64,000 nucleotides of DNA from Paraflavitalea soli (GTDB lineage: Bacteria > Bacteroidota > Bacteroidia > Chitinophagales > Chitinophagaceae): contig NZ_CP032157.1 of assembly GCF_003555545.1 (NCBI RefSeq), forward strand, positions 6,514,546 through 6,578,545. Direction: 5' to 3'. Position numbers and translations under genes: made by a program. Shown piece after piece: positions 42,672-51,875 of this stretch. The notes beneath the pieces are model-generated. The model had not been told where the DNA came from. It worked only from the letters and a program-made list of their open reading frames with translations, and searched no databases. Position 1 is the stretch's first letter, and each line of letters starts with the position of its first letter.

Positions 42672-45161
42672 ATGAGAAAGTTGACCTTATTGACTTTACT
42701 GCTAATGTTATGTGCTGTCCTCACCCAGGCGCAGAATATAACCGGTACTGTCAAAGATGATCAGGGAAAGAACCTGTCTGGTGCTACCGTAGCACTTAAA
42801 AAAGTAAAAGACTCCGCCACCGTAAAATTAGGCGTGACCAACAGCTCCGGTCAGTACAGTTTTACAGGTGTCAATTCCGGCCAGTATTTTGTTAATGTGT
42901 CATTCATTGGCCATGAAGCTAAAAACTCCCCCTCCTTTGAATACAGTGGAAGCGGCGATGCCAAAGGCCCCGATTTTTCTTTAGCAAAACAATCTGGTAA
43001 CCTCAAAGAAGTAACAGTTGCCTACCGTAAGCCGGTTATTGAAGTAAAGGCTGATAAAACCATCCTCAACGTAGAGAATAGCGTAAATGCTGTAGGTCAG
43101 GATGCCCTGGAACTATTACGTAAAGCACCTGGCGTGTTGGTAGATAAAGATGACAACCTCAGCCTGAGCGGCAAGAATGGTGTACAGGTATACATCGATG
43201 GCCGCCCTACACCTTTGTCAGGTAAAGACCTTTCCGATTACCTCAAGACCATCCAGTCTGCTTCTATTGAAGCCGTTGAGATCATTACCAATCCTTCTGC
43301 CAAATATGATGCAGCAGGTAATGCCGGTATTATCAATATCAAGTTGAAGAAGAATAAGTCTTACGGAACAAATGGATCAATCAATGGCGGTTATGCCATC
43401 GGTACATTCCCCAAATACAATGCGGGTATTTCTTTGAACAACCGCAACAAGTTCGTGAACCTGTATGGTAATTACAATTACAACAACAGCGATAACAGGA
43501 ACAATATGTGGCTGTACAGGGCAGTAGATGTAACTAACCCGGCAGATGGTATTAAAGACACCCTTTTTGATGGTGCTACCAAAATGAATATGCGCAACGA
43601 AAGCCATGCTTTCAAAGTGGGCGCCGATATGTCGCTCAACAAAAGGAGCACCATTGGTGTAATGATCAATGGTAACCTCACTAAAAGTGGCTTCGACAAC
43701 TTCAGCCGTACGCCCATCAGCTACATTCCTACCAATACGGTGGATAGGATACTGGTGGCCAACAATACCAGTGATTCCAAAAGGGATAATGCCAACTTCA
43801 ACCTCAACTATCGTTATGCCGATACTGCTGGTCGTGAGTTGAGCATGGATGCCGACTATGGCCTGTACCGCATCAAGAACGATCAGATGCAGCCCAATAC
43901 CTATTATAATCCCTCCGAGACATCCATTATTTCAGAGCGTATTTATAATATGGTGGCGCCTTCCGATATCGATCTCTACAGTTTCAAAACAGACTACGAG
44001 CAGAATTTTAAGAAAGGCCGTCTTGGCATAGGAGGTAAGGTCTCCTATGTAGAAACAGCCAATGATTTTGCTACTTATAATGTGTACAATACCGGTAAGG
44101 AGATCGATAAAGGACGCAGTAATGATTTCGATTACAAGGAAAATATCAATGCCCTGTACGTAAACTACAACAGGCCATTTAAAGGCGTAATGGTACAGTT
44201 GGGCCTGCGTACTGAAAACACCAATGCCAAGGGTACTTCTGTAGGATTGAAATTGAATCAGACCACCAATGTATATGAACCTTTTGATTCTACTTTCAAA
44301 CGCAACTATACAGACTTCTTCCCCAGTGCAGCCGTTACTTTCAACAAGAAACCGATGAGCCAGTGGACGCTCACCTACAGCCGTCGTATTGACCGCCCGG
44401 CTTACCAAAATCTGAACCCCTTCGAATTCAGGCTCGATGAGTATACTTATCAAAAAGGAAATACCAACCTTACACCCCAGTATACCAACAGCTTCGGTAT
44501 CACGCACGTATACAAGTATACCCTCACTACTACCTTGAATTATAGCCACGTGCAGGATATCTTTTCCGCGATACTGGGCGTAACAGAAAAATCGAAAGGG
44601 TACATTACTACCGAAAACCTTGCCAAGCAGGATATCGTGAGCCTTAACATCAGCTACCCTTTCCAGTACAAGTGGTACAGCGTGTTTGCCAATGTCAACA
44701 CCTATTACTCCAAGTACAAAGCCGATAAAGGTCCCCAGGGTAAAATTGACCTCGACGTATTTTCCTTCAATGTATACGCACAGCAAACTTTCCGGCTTGG
44801 CAAAGGCTGGACAGGTGAATTGAGCGGATTTTATACTGCCCCTTCTATTTACCAGGGTACCTTCAAAGCCATCGGCATGGGTGGTCTCGACGGTGGCTTA
44901 TCCAAGACTGTGCTGAAGAACAAAGGAACTGTGAAGATCGCAGTAAGTGATATGTTCAAGACCATGAAGTGGAAAGGAGTTAGTGATTATGGTAACCAAT
45001 ATACCAGGGCCAATGGAAACTGGGAAAGCCGCCAGTTTAAGATCAACTTCACTTACCGCTTCGGTAGCAATGAAGTAAAAGCGGCCCGCCAGCGTAAAAC
45101 TGGTATAGAAGACGAAAACAAACGTGTGAACAGCGGTGGCGGTGGCCTCGGTGGTAACTAA
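42672..45161 (+). CDS. TonB-dependent-receptor-like outer-membrane barrel (carboxypeptidase-regulatory domain, plug, barrel)
   Basis: 829 residues from the ATG at 42672. Signal peptide ends T-Q-A-Q. A CarboxypepD_reg-like domain (about 22-105: I-T-G-T-V-K-D-D-Q-G-K-N-L) is followed by a plug-like domain (about 125-215: E-L-L-R-K-A-P-G-V-L-V-D) and a large C-terminal barrel of the outer_membrane beta-barrel (OMP_b-brl_3) type. There is no SusD partner next to it, so it is not a classical polysaccharide-utilisation pair; ligand unknown. A glycine-rich tail (S-G-G-G-G-L-G-G-N) ends the protein. Confidence 0.87.
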   Translation: MRKLTLLTLLLMLCAVLTQAQNITGTVKDDQGKNLSGATVALKKVKDSATVKLGVTNSSGQYSFTGVNSGQYFVNVSFIGHEAKNSPSFEYSGSGDAKGPDFSLAKQSGNLKEVTVAYRKPVIEVKADKTILNVENSVNAVGQDALELLRKAPGVLVDKDDNLSLSGKNGVQVYIDGRPTPLSGKDLSDYLKTIQSASIEAVEIITNPSAKYDAAGNAGIINIKLKKNKSYGTNGSINGGYAIGTFPKYNAGISLNNRNKFVNLYGNYNYNNSDNRNNMWLYRAVDVTNPADGIKDTLFDGATKMNMRNESHAFKVGADMSLNKRSTIGVMINGNLTKSGFDNFSRTPISYIPTNTVDRILVANNTSDSKRDNANFNLNYRYADTAGRELSMDADYGLYRIKNDQMQPNTYYNPSETSIISERIYNMVAPSDIDLYSFKTDYEQNFKKGRLGIGGKVSYVETANDFATYNVYNTGKEIDKGRSNDFDYKENINALYVNYNRPFKGVMVQLGLRTENTNAKGTSVGLKLNQTTNVYEPFDSTFKRNYTDFFPSAAVTFNKKPMSQWTLTYSRRIDRPAYQNLNPFEFRLDEYTYQKGNTNLTPQYTNSFGITHVYKYTLTTTLNYSHVQDIFSAILGVTEKSKGYITTENLAKQDIVSLNISYPFQYKWYSVFANVNTYYSKYKADKGPQGKIDLDVFSFNVYAQQTFRLGKGWTGELSGFYTAPSIYQGTFKAIGMGGLDGGLSKTVLKNKGTVKIAVSDMFKTMKWKGVSDYGNQYTRANGNWESRQFKINFTYRFGSNEVKAARQRKTGIEDENKRVNSGGGGLGGN

Positions 45162-45170
45162 TCAATATAT

Positions 45171-45200
45171 TTGTCACCCTGAGCCCGTTGAAGGGTCCTT
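45171..45200. repeat. REP-like GTCACCCTGAGC element
   Basis: TTGTCACCCTGAGC, CCGTTG, AAGGGT: a short imperfect palindromic word of the type found scattered in many genomes (family recognition from memory). Only one copy was found in this window. Confidence 0.4.
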
Positions 45201-45236
45201 AAATAAGCGATAGAATATTTCAAGCATAAATGCCCG

Positions 45237-45267
45237 AATCCCCCTTTTTTACAAAGGGGGATTTTTT
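45237..45267 (+). terminator. Rho-independent terminator
   Basis: AATCCCCCTTTT... / ...AAAGGGGGATT followed by TTTTTT, after the barrel receptor gene. Confidence 0.85.
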
Positions 45268-45326
45268 ATGTTATCTTTACAGGAATTGGTTTCTCGATAA
45301 CATCGTATTTATATTCAACTCGTTTA

Positions 45327-46547
45327 ATGAATTTTACAGAATTTGGACTCGATCCTGCCTTGATGGAAAGCATAGAATCAACTGGTTATGAGGTGGCTAC
45401 ACCCATTCAGGAGCAGGTTATCCCCATCATTTTACAAGGCCGCGATATCATCGCCTGCGCCCAGACCGGAACAGGTAAAACAGCCGCCTTCCTCCTGCCG
45501 ATCATCAACCGCCTCCTCCAGCACAGCAACGATGGACAGGTAAACTGCATCGTTCTCGTGCCTACCCGGGAACTGGCCATTCAAATAGCCCAGAACCTGG
45601 AAGGCTTGTCCTACTTTACCTCCATCAGCTCTATTGCTGTATACGGAGGAAACGACGGGATGAACTTTGCCACCGAGAAAAACGCCCTCTCCAAAGGAGT
45701 GGATTTTGTGATCTGCACACCCGGCCGTCTTATCGCCCACCTCAACATGGGTTATGTAAAGCTCACCGGACTCCAGTTCCTGGTGTTGGATGAAGCAGAC
45801 AGGATGCTCGATATGGGATTTCATGACGATCTCATGAAGATCATATCCCACCTGCCTGCCAAACGCCAGAACCTGATGTTCTCCGCTACCATGGCCGAGA
45901 AGATCCGCTCCCTGGCCAGGAAGATCCTTCACAACCCAGCTGAAGTGAACATTGCCATTTCCAAACCACCGGAAAAGATCGTGCAGGAAGCATTCGTCGT
46001 ATATGAACCCCAAAAGCTTCCCCTCGTTCAATATATTCTGCGGAATACCCATTTCAAGATGGTCCTTATTTTCTGCTCCCGCAAGCAGAATGTAAAGCAA
46101 CTCAACCGCGAACTGCAACGAGCCCGCTTCAAAATAGCAGAAATGCACTCCGATCTGGAGCAGTCCGACCGGGAGAATGTGTTGCTGGACTTCAAGAGCG
46201 GCCGCACACCTATATTGGTAGCTACCGACATCCTGTCCCGCGGTATCGATATTGACAATATCGACCTTGTTATTAATTATGATGTACCGCACGACGGAGA
46301 AGATTATATCCACCGTATTGGCCGTACAGCACGAGCCGAATCCGATGGTATGGCCATTACATTCGTAAGCGAAAAAGAACAAAGGCGTTTTGCCGATATT
46401 GAAGCCTTGTTGGGTAAGCCTGTTAAAAAAGCCATGGTGCCCCAGGAACTTGGCCCCGTACCGGATTACCGCGCAAGCCATTCATCATTCCGCTCAAAAA
46501 GCAGTAACAACAAAAGAAGATACGGCCCCCCCCAACGCAGGAAGTAA
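45327..46547 (+). CDS. rhlE: DEAD-box RNA helicase (RhlE-like)
   Basis: 406 residues. All helicase motifs are in order: Q-motif F-G-L-D-P-A-L near 5 with T-P-I-Q, A-Q-T-G-T-G-K-T near 46, P-T-R-E-L-A, T-P-G-R-L, D-E-A-D near 154, S-A-T, and H-R-I-G-R-T-A-R near 330. A short basic C-terminus (K-R-R-Y-G-P-P-Q-R-R-K) completes a minimal RhlE-type enzyme. Acts on structured RNA during ribosome assembly or decay. It is followed 16 bp later by an amidase gene. Confidence 0.9.
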   Translation: MNFTEFGLDPALMESIESTGYEVATPIQEQVIPIILQGRDIIACAQTGTGKTAAFLLPIINRLLQHSNDGQVNCIVLVPTRELAIQIAQNLEGLSYFTSISSIAVYGGNDGMNFATEKNALSKGVDFVICTPGRLIAHLNMGYVKLTGLQFLVLDEADRMLDMGFHDDLMKIISHLPAKRQNLMFSATMAEKIRSLARKILHNPAEVNIAISKPPEKIVQEAFVVYEPQKLPLVQYILRNTHFKMVLIFCSRKQNVKQLNRELQRARFKIAEMHSDLEQSDRENVLLDFKSGRTPILVATDILSRGIDIDNIDLVINYDVPHDGEDYIHRIGRTARAESDGMAITFVSEKEQRRFADIEALLGKPVKKAMVPQELGPVPDYRASHSSFRSKSSNNKRRYGPPQRRK

Positions 46548-46563
46548 TAAAATCTACCCGTTT

Positions 46564-47400
46564 ATGCAAGCTATAGCCAGGCTATTGCCCATAGTTGCTA
46601 TCTGCCTTTCAATAATGGCAGCTATTAACAGTTGCGCTCCCAATCCTTACGCCCGTACCAACAAAGTTTACAAGAAACAGTCCAAAGCCCTTTCCAAAAG
46701 CCTGCAGCCCCTGCCCCTGCCCATGACAATGGACTCGATCCTGACGCCAGCATATGCAGTAGGCACCGTCAACTTCAATCTGCGGCAACCCAACTTTGTC
46801 ATCATCCACCATACAGCGCAAAACTCCTGCGAGCAAACCCTCAGGACCTTTACCGTGAAGCATAGCAAAGTGAGCGCCCATTATGTGATCTGTGAGGATG
46901 GCACCATTCACCACATGCTCAACGACTACCTGCGCGCCTGGCAAGCCGGTATCAGCAAATGGGGTAACAATACAGATATCAATTCCTCCTCCATAGGCAT
47001 TGAACTGGATAATAATGGCCATGAACTCTTTCCCGAAGCCCAGATCGTAAGCCTGCTTAAATTACTGGATACACTGAAAAGCAAGTACGAAATACCTGCT
47101 AGCAATTTTATTGGGCACAGCGATATAGCTCCCAAACGTAAAGTAGACCCCAATGTATTTTTCCCCTGGCAGCGCCTGGCGCAGCGCGGGTTTGGGCAAT
47201 GGTATGATGATACTACCAACGTGACCTTACCCCCATCCTTCGACCACCTGCTGGCTTTACGTCTTGTAGGGTATGACCTGGCCGACACCACCGCAGCAAT
47301 CCGCGCATTCAGACGGCATTTCCTGCAGGATACCCTCGGCCGTACCCTCACCGCCCCCGATGATAAGGTACTCTATCAGCTAATGAAGAAATACCAATAA
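46564..47400 (+). CDS. N-acetylmuramoyl-L-alanine amidase, AmiD-like lipoprotein
   Basis: 278 residues from the ATG at 46564; the longer overlapping frame is part of the helicase gene. Lipoprotein signal ends A-I-N-S-C. An Amidase_2 domain (about 75-215) supplies zinc ligands in F-V-I-I-H-H-T and in G-H-S-D-I-A-P-K-R-K-V-D-P-N, and the S-A-H-Y-V-I motif. The C-terminal 60 residues form a small helical peptidoglycan-binding-like domain (V-G-Y-D-L-A-D-T-T-A-A-I-R-A-F-R-R-H-F). It should cleave the muramyl-L-Ala bond in recycling at the outer membrane, in keeping with the MurNAc salvage genes near 14-16 kb. Confidence 0.9.
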   Translation: MQAIARLLPIVAICLSIMAAINSCAPNPYARTNKVYKKQSKALSKSLQPLPLPMTMDSILTPAYAVGTVNFNLRQPNFVIIHHTAQNSCEQTLRTFTVKHSKVSAHYVICEDGTIHHMLNDYLRAWQAGISKWGNNTDINSSSIGIELDNNGHELFPEAQIVSLLKLLDTLKSKYEIPASNFIGHSDIAPKRKVDPNVFFPWQRLAQRGFGQWYDDTTNVTLPPSFDHLLALRLVGYDLADTTAAIRAFRRHFLQDTLGRTLTAPDDKVLYQLMKKYQ

Positions 47401-47468
47401 AGGAAATGGACTTTCTAAAGCTGGAAATTGGTGAAATTTGATCAAGGAATGTAAATCGCGGAGCAATC

Positions 47469-47496
47469 CTAAATTCTACATCCTACATCCGTAATC
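47469..47496. repeat. 7-bp degenerate tandem repeat (CTACATC type)
   Basis: Units CTAAATT, CTACATC, CTACATC, CGTAATC, just upstream of dgt. Confidence 0.8.
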
Positions 47497-47511
47497 CAAT
47501 TATCTTTACGC

Positions 47512-48897
47512 ATGAACTGGCAGCAACTCTACAGCACACGCCGTACAGGCTCTGAAAATAAATCGACTACTTACTCCGATGCCCTCCGCACTTCCTTCCT
47601 GCGGGATTACGACCGCATCATCTTTTCTTCTCCTTTCCGGCGTCTGCAAAACAAAACACAGGTTTTCCCTTTGCCAGGGTCTGTTTTTGTACACAACCGT
47701 CTCACCCATAGCCTCGAAGTGGCTTCTGTAGGCCGGTCCCTGGGCAAGGCCGTAGGGGATGCCCTGGCAGCTAAATACCCCAATGAAGGGGAGGATTTCA
47801 AAGAGTTCTACAAATATGAGCTGCCTTCCGTTATCGCAGCCGGCTGCCTGGCCCATGATATAGGCAATCCACCTTTTGGCCATTCCGGCGAAGATGCCAT
47901 CCGCACCTTTTTCCGCGATCTGACCGGTGAGGCCAAGCAACGTTTTGAAAGCCAGCTTACCCCCAACCAGCAGCGTGACTTTCTCTACTTTGAGGGTAAT
48001 GCCAACGCTTTCCGTACGCTCACCAAAAGCTTTGGCGAAAATACCACCGGAGGTTTCCGCCTTACCTACGCTACCCTGGCTTCTATTATTAAGTATCCTT
48101 CCGATTCACTCAGTGGGTTCAACAAACAGCAGCTTGTTACGAAAAAATCAGGTTTCTTCGATTCCGAAATAAATACCTATCAGCACATCGCCCAGGAGCT
48201 GGGCATTCCACAACTAGAGCCTGGTAAGAACATCTATGCCCGCCACCCCTTTGTATACCTGGTGGAGGCCGCCGACGATATTTGTTACCGGGTGATAGAC
48301 TTTGAAGATGCCCATCGCCTCAACATCATTTCCATTAATACACTGAAAGACCTCTTCCTGGCTTTCTTTAATGAAGGCGAAGGATATGATGCGCGTGAAC
48401 GGGTGGAAGAGACGTACAACAAGATCAGCGATGACAACAAAAAAGTAGAATTCCTCCGGGCAAGGCTTATCAACCTGCTCATCAACCGCGTGAGCACCGT
48501 ATTCATGCAAAAGGAAGCCGAACTGCTCAGTGGTACGGTCAAAAAAGCATTGATTGACTACCTGCCGGAAAGGGAGCTGAAATTGATAAAAAGCATTGAT
48601 GATTTCTCTGTAGCCCATATTTACAACCACCGCTCCGTAGTGGAAATTGAAATTGCCGGCTACAACGTCATCGGAGAACTGCTCAAAGAGTTCTTTAACG
48701 CCGTGGTTACCCCCACTTCAGCCAAATCCTTCAAATTATTACAACTCATCTCCAAACAATTTGTAGTCACCGGACAGCCTGATAAACTGTACGAAGACAC
48801 CCAATCAGTCGTCGATTTCATTGCCGGTATGACCGATCTCTATGCCGTCGACATCTTCCGCAAGGTCACCGGTATCACTTTCCCAAAGATCAGGTAG
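47512..48897 (+). CDS. dgt: Deoxyguanosinetriphosphate triphosphohydrolase
   Basis: 461 residues. HD-domain dNTPase that removes triphosphate from dGTP. HD motif residues are visible in R-L-T-H-S-L-E-V-A-S near 64 and H-D-I-G-N-P-P-F-G-H-S-G-E near 115; the N-terminal F-R-R-L-Q-N-K-T-Q-V motif is typical of Dgt. The start is the ATG at 47512 (M-N-W-Q-Q-L-Y), directly after a heptamer array. Confidence 0.93.
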   Translation: MNWQQLYSTRRTGSENKSTTYSDALRTSFLRDYDRIIFSSPFRRLQNKTQVFPLPGSVFVHNRLTHSLEVASVGRSLGKAVGDALAAKYPNEGEDFKEFYKYELPSVIAAGCLAHDIGNPPFGHSGEDAIRTFFRDLTGEAKQRFESQLTPNQQRDFLYFEGNANAFRTLTKSFGENTTGGFRLTYATLASIIKYPSDSLSGFNKQQLVTKKSGFFDSEINTYQHIAQELGIPQLEPGKNIYARHPFVYLVEAADDICYRVIDFEDAHRLNIISINTLKDLFLAFFNEGEGYDARERVEETYNKISDDNKKVEFLRARLINLLINRVSTVFMQKEAELLSGTVKKALIDYLPERELKLIKSIDDFSVAHIYNHRSVVEIEIAGYNVIGELLKEFFNAVVTPTSAKSFKLLQLISKQFVVTGQPDKLYEDTQSVVDFIAGMTDLYAVDIFRKVTGITFPKIR

Positions 48898-49337
48898 ATG
48901 GAAATTGCTGTCATTATGGCGGATTCTTGAAGACCCTTTGAACGCTCCTGCATCGCCGGGAGGAAAGATAAAAGCGGGGAATCGGGAGAGAACCGGCCGT
49001 ATATCAGCCGTATATCAGCCGTGGATCAACCATGGATCAGCTTACTCCGGAGTAAACCGAAAGTAAACTTGAAGTAAACTTAAAGTAAACCGACAGTAAA
49101 GTGAAAGGTGCTTTTGTAGCTCAACTGAGGAGAGGCCAGACCGAAGCGTCCTGCATATGAGGGTATACCGACCGGTGGGCAACTGGTGGACCAGGAGCCG
49201 CTGCCACTGAGTGAAATGTTATGGACCGGAGCTATGAACATAAGAGAAAGTTACGAAAAAAGTGACAAACTGTCGGCACTACTAACATTAAATTACCAGC
49301 CCTGCTGGCGCACCTTGTAGCCATCATAGTGGCTCTA
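48898..49337. other. Intergenic region with 11-bp repeat arrays
   Basis: No credible gene. A frame at 48842-49066 overlaps dgt and reads through the repeat. The middle is filled by two adjoining 11-bp-period arrays. Confidence 0.6.
48998..49105. repeat. Two adjoining 11-bp tandem repeat arrays
   Basis: Four units (CGTATATCAGC twice, CGTGGATCAAC, CATGGATCAGC) occupy 48998-49041. After nine bases, five units beginning AGTAAA (AGTAAACCGAA, AGTAAACTTGA, AGTAAACTTAA, AGTAAACCGAC, AGTAAAGTGAA) occupy 49051-49105. Confidence 0.92.
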
Positions 49338-49550
49338 TCACTCCAGCTCTTCACAGGAATACCCCGCATGGCTCAGGGTATTTTCAATCACCCGCGGACT
49401 CAGGTTTTGTGCTTCGATCCGCAATATCCTGTCCTTATCATGCATGTCCACATTCCATCTGATAACACCCTTCAGGGTATCCAGGTGCGAACCAATGTGG
49501 TGAATATGCTTCCGGTAACGGAGGTTAGTCTTGAAAACAAGGATGTCCAT
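49338..49550 (-). CDS. Small HMA-like protein without metal cysteines
   Basis: 70 residues with a ferredoxin-like pattern (M-D-I-L-V-F-K-T-N-L ... W-N-V-D-M ... I-L-R-I-E-A ... V-I-E-N-T-L-S-H-A-G-Y-S-C-E-E-L). It resembles the heavy-metal-associated fold, but the C-x-x-C loop is absent, so metal transport is unlikely. Last gene behind an ECF sigma gene and a small membrane protein; co-transcription is probable. Confidence 0.65.
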   Translation of the reverse strand: MDILVFKTNLRYRKHIHHIGSHLDTLKGVIRWNVDMHDKDRILRIEAQNLSPRVIENTLSHAGYSCEELE

Positions 49551-49577
49551 ATATAGCAGTTGAATAAGGAATGTCGT

Positions 49578-49994
49578 TTACTCCATGCCCGTGCCGGGCT
49601 GCTCCTTAACTCCTTCGTCTTTACGGGTTTCCTGCCGGTCATACCCGGGAGGGCACCAGCGGCGGCCAAACCGATTTTGGAGAGTCTCCTTAAACTTCAT
49701 GCGCTCCTCCGGTGTCATATCCTGCCATTTCTCATTGAGCTTCCGCTTCCATTCATGCTTTTTATGTCCCCAGCCGCCAAAGCCGCCAAACAATATCTTC
49801 GACAATACCAGGATGCCCATCGCCTGCCAGAAAGTGATCGTACTTACATGCAACACATCCGGTAAAATAGCATTCCATAATTTCATCACGATAAAGCTGA
49901 ACAGCGATATGAACGCTACCACGCATGCCAGTATCATGAATGCTTTTCGCTCGTTGAACCTCCTTGGTCCTCTGCTATGTCTCATAACACTCAT
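49578..49994 (-). CDS. Two-span membrane protein in an ECF operon
   Basis: 138 residues. Two transmembrane helices (about 19-40 and 53-70), a basic loop and an amphipathic C-terminal stretch with W-Q-D-M-T-P-E-E-R-M-K-F-K-E-T-L. It follows the sigma gene by 8 bp, which is the usual place for an anti-sigma or regulatory partner, but the sequence does not show an anti-sigma motif. Confidence 0.65.
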   Translation of the reverse strand: MSVMRHSRGPRRFNERKAFMILACVVAFISLFSFIVMKLWNAILPDVLHVSTITFWQAMGILVLSKILFGGFGGWGHKKHEWKRKLNEKWQDMTPEERMKFKETLQNRFGRRWCPPGYDRQETRKDEGVKEQPGTGME

Positions 49995-50002
49995 TTATAG
50001 GG

Positions 50003-50581
50003 TTAATAATTTAATAATTCATCTTTTAATACACTCAACCGCTCTCGCAGATGGAGCACCGCATAACGCTTCCGGCTGATCAGCGTATTCACTGTCTCAC
50101 CCGTTTGCTCCGACAATTCTTTAAAGGGAACACCTTCCAGCTCATGCTTGATAAAAACATCTCTTTGCTCGGCAGGCAACTCATCCAGGGCGCTATTCAA
50201 TTCTTCCCAAAACAACGTACGCAGGTATTCTCGTTCCGGGTTATTCGTAGCATCAAACAACAACTCACTCCAGTTGATCGACTCTTCCCCCTCTTCATCC
50301 CGGAAAATATCTTCCAGTGCCTCCGGCTTGCGCTTCCGTTGCCGGTCTGTGATCTTGTTGCGCGCTACCGTAAACAACCAGGCACTCATTTGTTCAATAG
50401 GCTGCGTATTGCCCACAAACTGATAGAACACATCCTGCAGCACATCCTCGGCGTCTGCCTCATTGGTCACCCGCTTACGAATAAAACCCATCAGCCTTTT
50501 GCTGTAGTCATTAATGACCTGGGTGATATTGCGTTTCGTTTCTCCAGCCATGCCCGGTGTTATCGTCAGGGTCTTCTCCAT
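50003..50581 (-). CDS. RNA polymerase sigma factor, ECF subfamily
   Basis: 192 residues from the ATG at 50581; the frame begins slightly earlier at 50602. Region 2 (E-A-D-A-E-D-V-L-Q-D-V-F-Y-Q-F near 48-62) and region 4 (L-P-A-E-Q-R-D-V-F-I-K-H-E-L-E-G-V-P-F-K-E-L near 135-157) are both clear. Heads a three-gene operon. Confidence 0.9.
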   Translation of the reverse strand: MEKTLTITPGMAGETKRNITQVINDYSKRLMGFIRKRVTNEADAEDVLQDVFYQFVGNTQPIEQMSAWLFTVARNKITDRQRKRKPEALEDIFRDEEGEESINWSELLFDATNNPEREYLRTLFWEELNSALDELPAEQRDVFIKHELEGVPFKELSEQTGETVNTLISRKRYAVLHLRERLSVLKDELLNY

Positions 50582-50741
50582 TGTATAAATAGGTAGACGC
50601 ACAAGGACCCCGTATATTTTAAAGATGCGAAAAAAATGCTAACCAATTGATTGTTTGAACATTATCCTGATCCCGGAAGATGAAGCTAAACACTTGTATC
50701 CTAAAACATTATAAGTAGATTTGGGGCCATAAAATAGTTAT

Positions 50742-51674
50742 ATGGATTTTGGAAAGGTTCCCGGTGATCAGCTCAATACCATCGATTTTACGTTTCCGTC
50801 CGAACCGTCTGATAATGCCCGCGTGCTTACAGGCAAAAAAGCCGCCCGCCCACAGGTCTATATGGGTGTTCCCCGCTGGGGTCACAAATCCTGGATAGGC
50901 AGGGTGTATCCCAAAGGCACCAAGGAAGCCGCTTACATGGACCAATACATAAAACAGTTCAACGCAGCTGAGCTCAATGCCACCCATTATAAAATATATA
51001 CTCCGGAAGAGATTGGTAAATGGGCCGCCAAAGCAGCCGGCAAGGACTTCAAATTCTGCCCCAAAGTGCCCCAACTCATCAGCCATTACAGCAACTTCAA
51101 CAATGTCTTCGACCAAACCTCCGCCTTCCTGGAAGGTGTATTGGCTTTTGGCGATCACCTCGGACCTATATTTTTGCAGGTAAGCGAAAGCTATGCCCCC
51201 AATCGCCGGGATGCCTTATTCAAATACCTGGCTTCCTTGCCTACCGACCTGTCTTTTTTCCTTGAAGTGCGACATCCCCAATGGTTTGCTGACACCGTAA
51301 TCAAAAAAGAGCTGTTTGATACCCTTCGGTCAATGAATGTGGGCGCAGTGATCACAGATACTGCCGGTAGAAGAGATTGCGCCCATATGCACTTGCCCGT
51401 GCCCAAAACATTTGTCCGTTTTGTGTGCAACCTGCTCCATCCTACAGACTATACCCGCTCAGATGCCTGGGCTGACCGCCTTATACACTGGATCAACAGC
51501 GGCCTGGAAGAACTTTACTTTTTCATACACATGCCCGAGGAAATGTATTGTCCCGAACTCGTGGCTTATATCATTGACAAGATCAACCCCGCCTGCGACC
51601 TCCACCTGCAAAAACCACAATTCATCCAGCCCGCCAAACCTGCAGGAGGCACACAAATAAGTTTCTTTGATTGA
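50742..51674 (+). CDS. DUF72 domain protein
   Basis: 310 residues. A TIM-barrel-like DUF72 protein: W-I-G-R-V-Y-P-K-G near 50, N-A-T-H-Y-K-I near 80, F-K-F-C-P-K-V-P near 105, and L-E-V-R-H-P-Q-W-F near 180. Biochemical role is not established. It is divergent from the ECF sigma gene. Confidence 0.88.
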   Translation: MDFGKVPGDQLNTIDFTFPSEPSDNARVLTGKKAARPQVYMGVPRWGHKSWIGRVYPKGTKEAAYMDQYIKQFNAAELNATHYKIYTPEEIGKWAAKAAGKDFKFCPKVPQLISHYSNFNNVFDQTSAFLEGVLAFGDHLGPIFLQVSESYAPNRRDALFKYLASLPTDLSFFLEVRHPQWFADTVIKKELFDTLRSMNVGAVITDTAGRRDCAHMHLPVPKTFVRFVCNLLHPTDYTRSDAWADRLIHWINSGLEELYFFIHMPEEMYCPELVAYIIDKINPACDLHLQKPQFIQPAKPAGGTQISFFD

Positions 51675-51847
51675 TTAAATTACAGCGGGTGGGTCGCTTT
51701 TCCAAAGCGGTTCACCCTGCTGGAGAAGTCGTTTCAAACAGAGGTAGTTGGCGTAAAATCCTCAACAAAGTGGAACTACAGCGTTCAAACCAAAAGAGAT
51801 CAAACCCCAGCTGCCTGTGATTAGTGCACTACAACCGCCAGTCAGCC

Positions 51848-51875
51848 AATAATAAATAATCAGTAATCAATAATC
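51848..51875. repeat. 7-bp degenerate tandem repeat (AATAATC type)
   Basis: Units AATAATA, AATAATC, AGTAATC, AATAATC end exactly at the stop codon of the sulfatase gene. Confidence 0.85.

Noticed and set aside
42672-45161. SusC/SusD polysaccharide-utilisation pair
   Set aside because: No SusD-like lipoprotein follows and the protein is of the shorter carboxypeptidase-regulatory/barrel type.
48842-49066. ORF overlapping the end of dgt
   Set aside because: It overlaps a clear gene and reads through the 11-bp repeats.
48998-49105. CRISPR array
   Set aside because: Units are only 11 bp and directly adjacent with no spacers; no cas genes are present.
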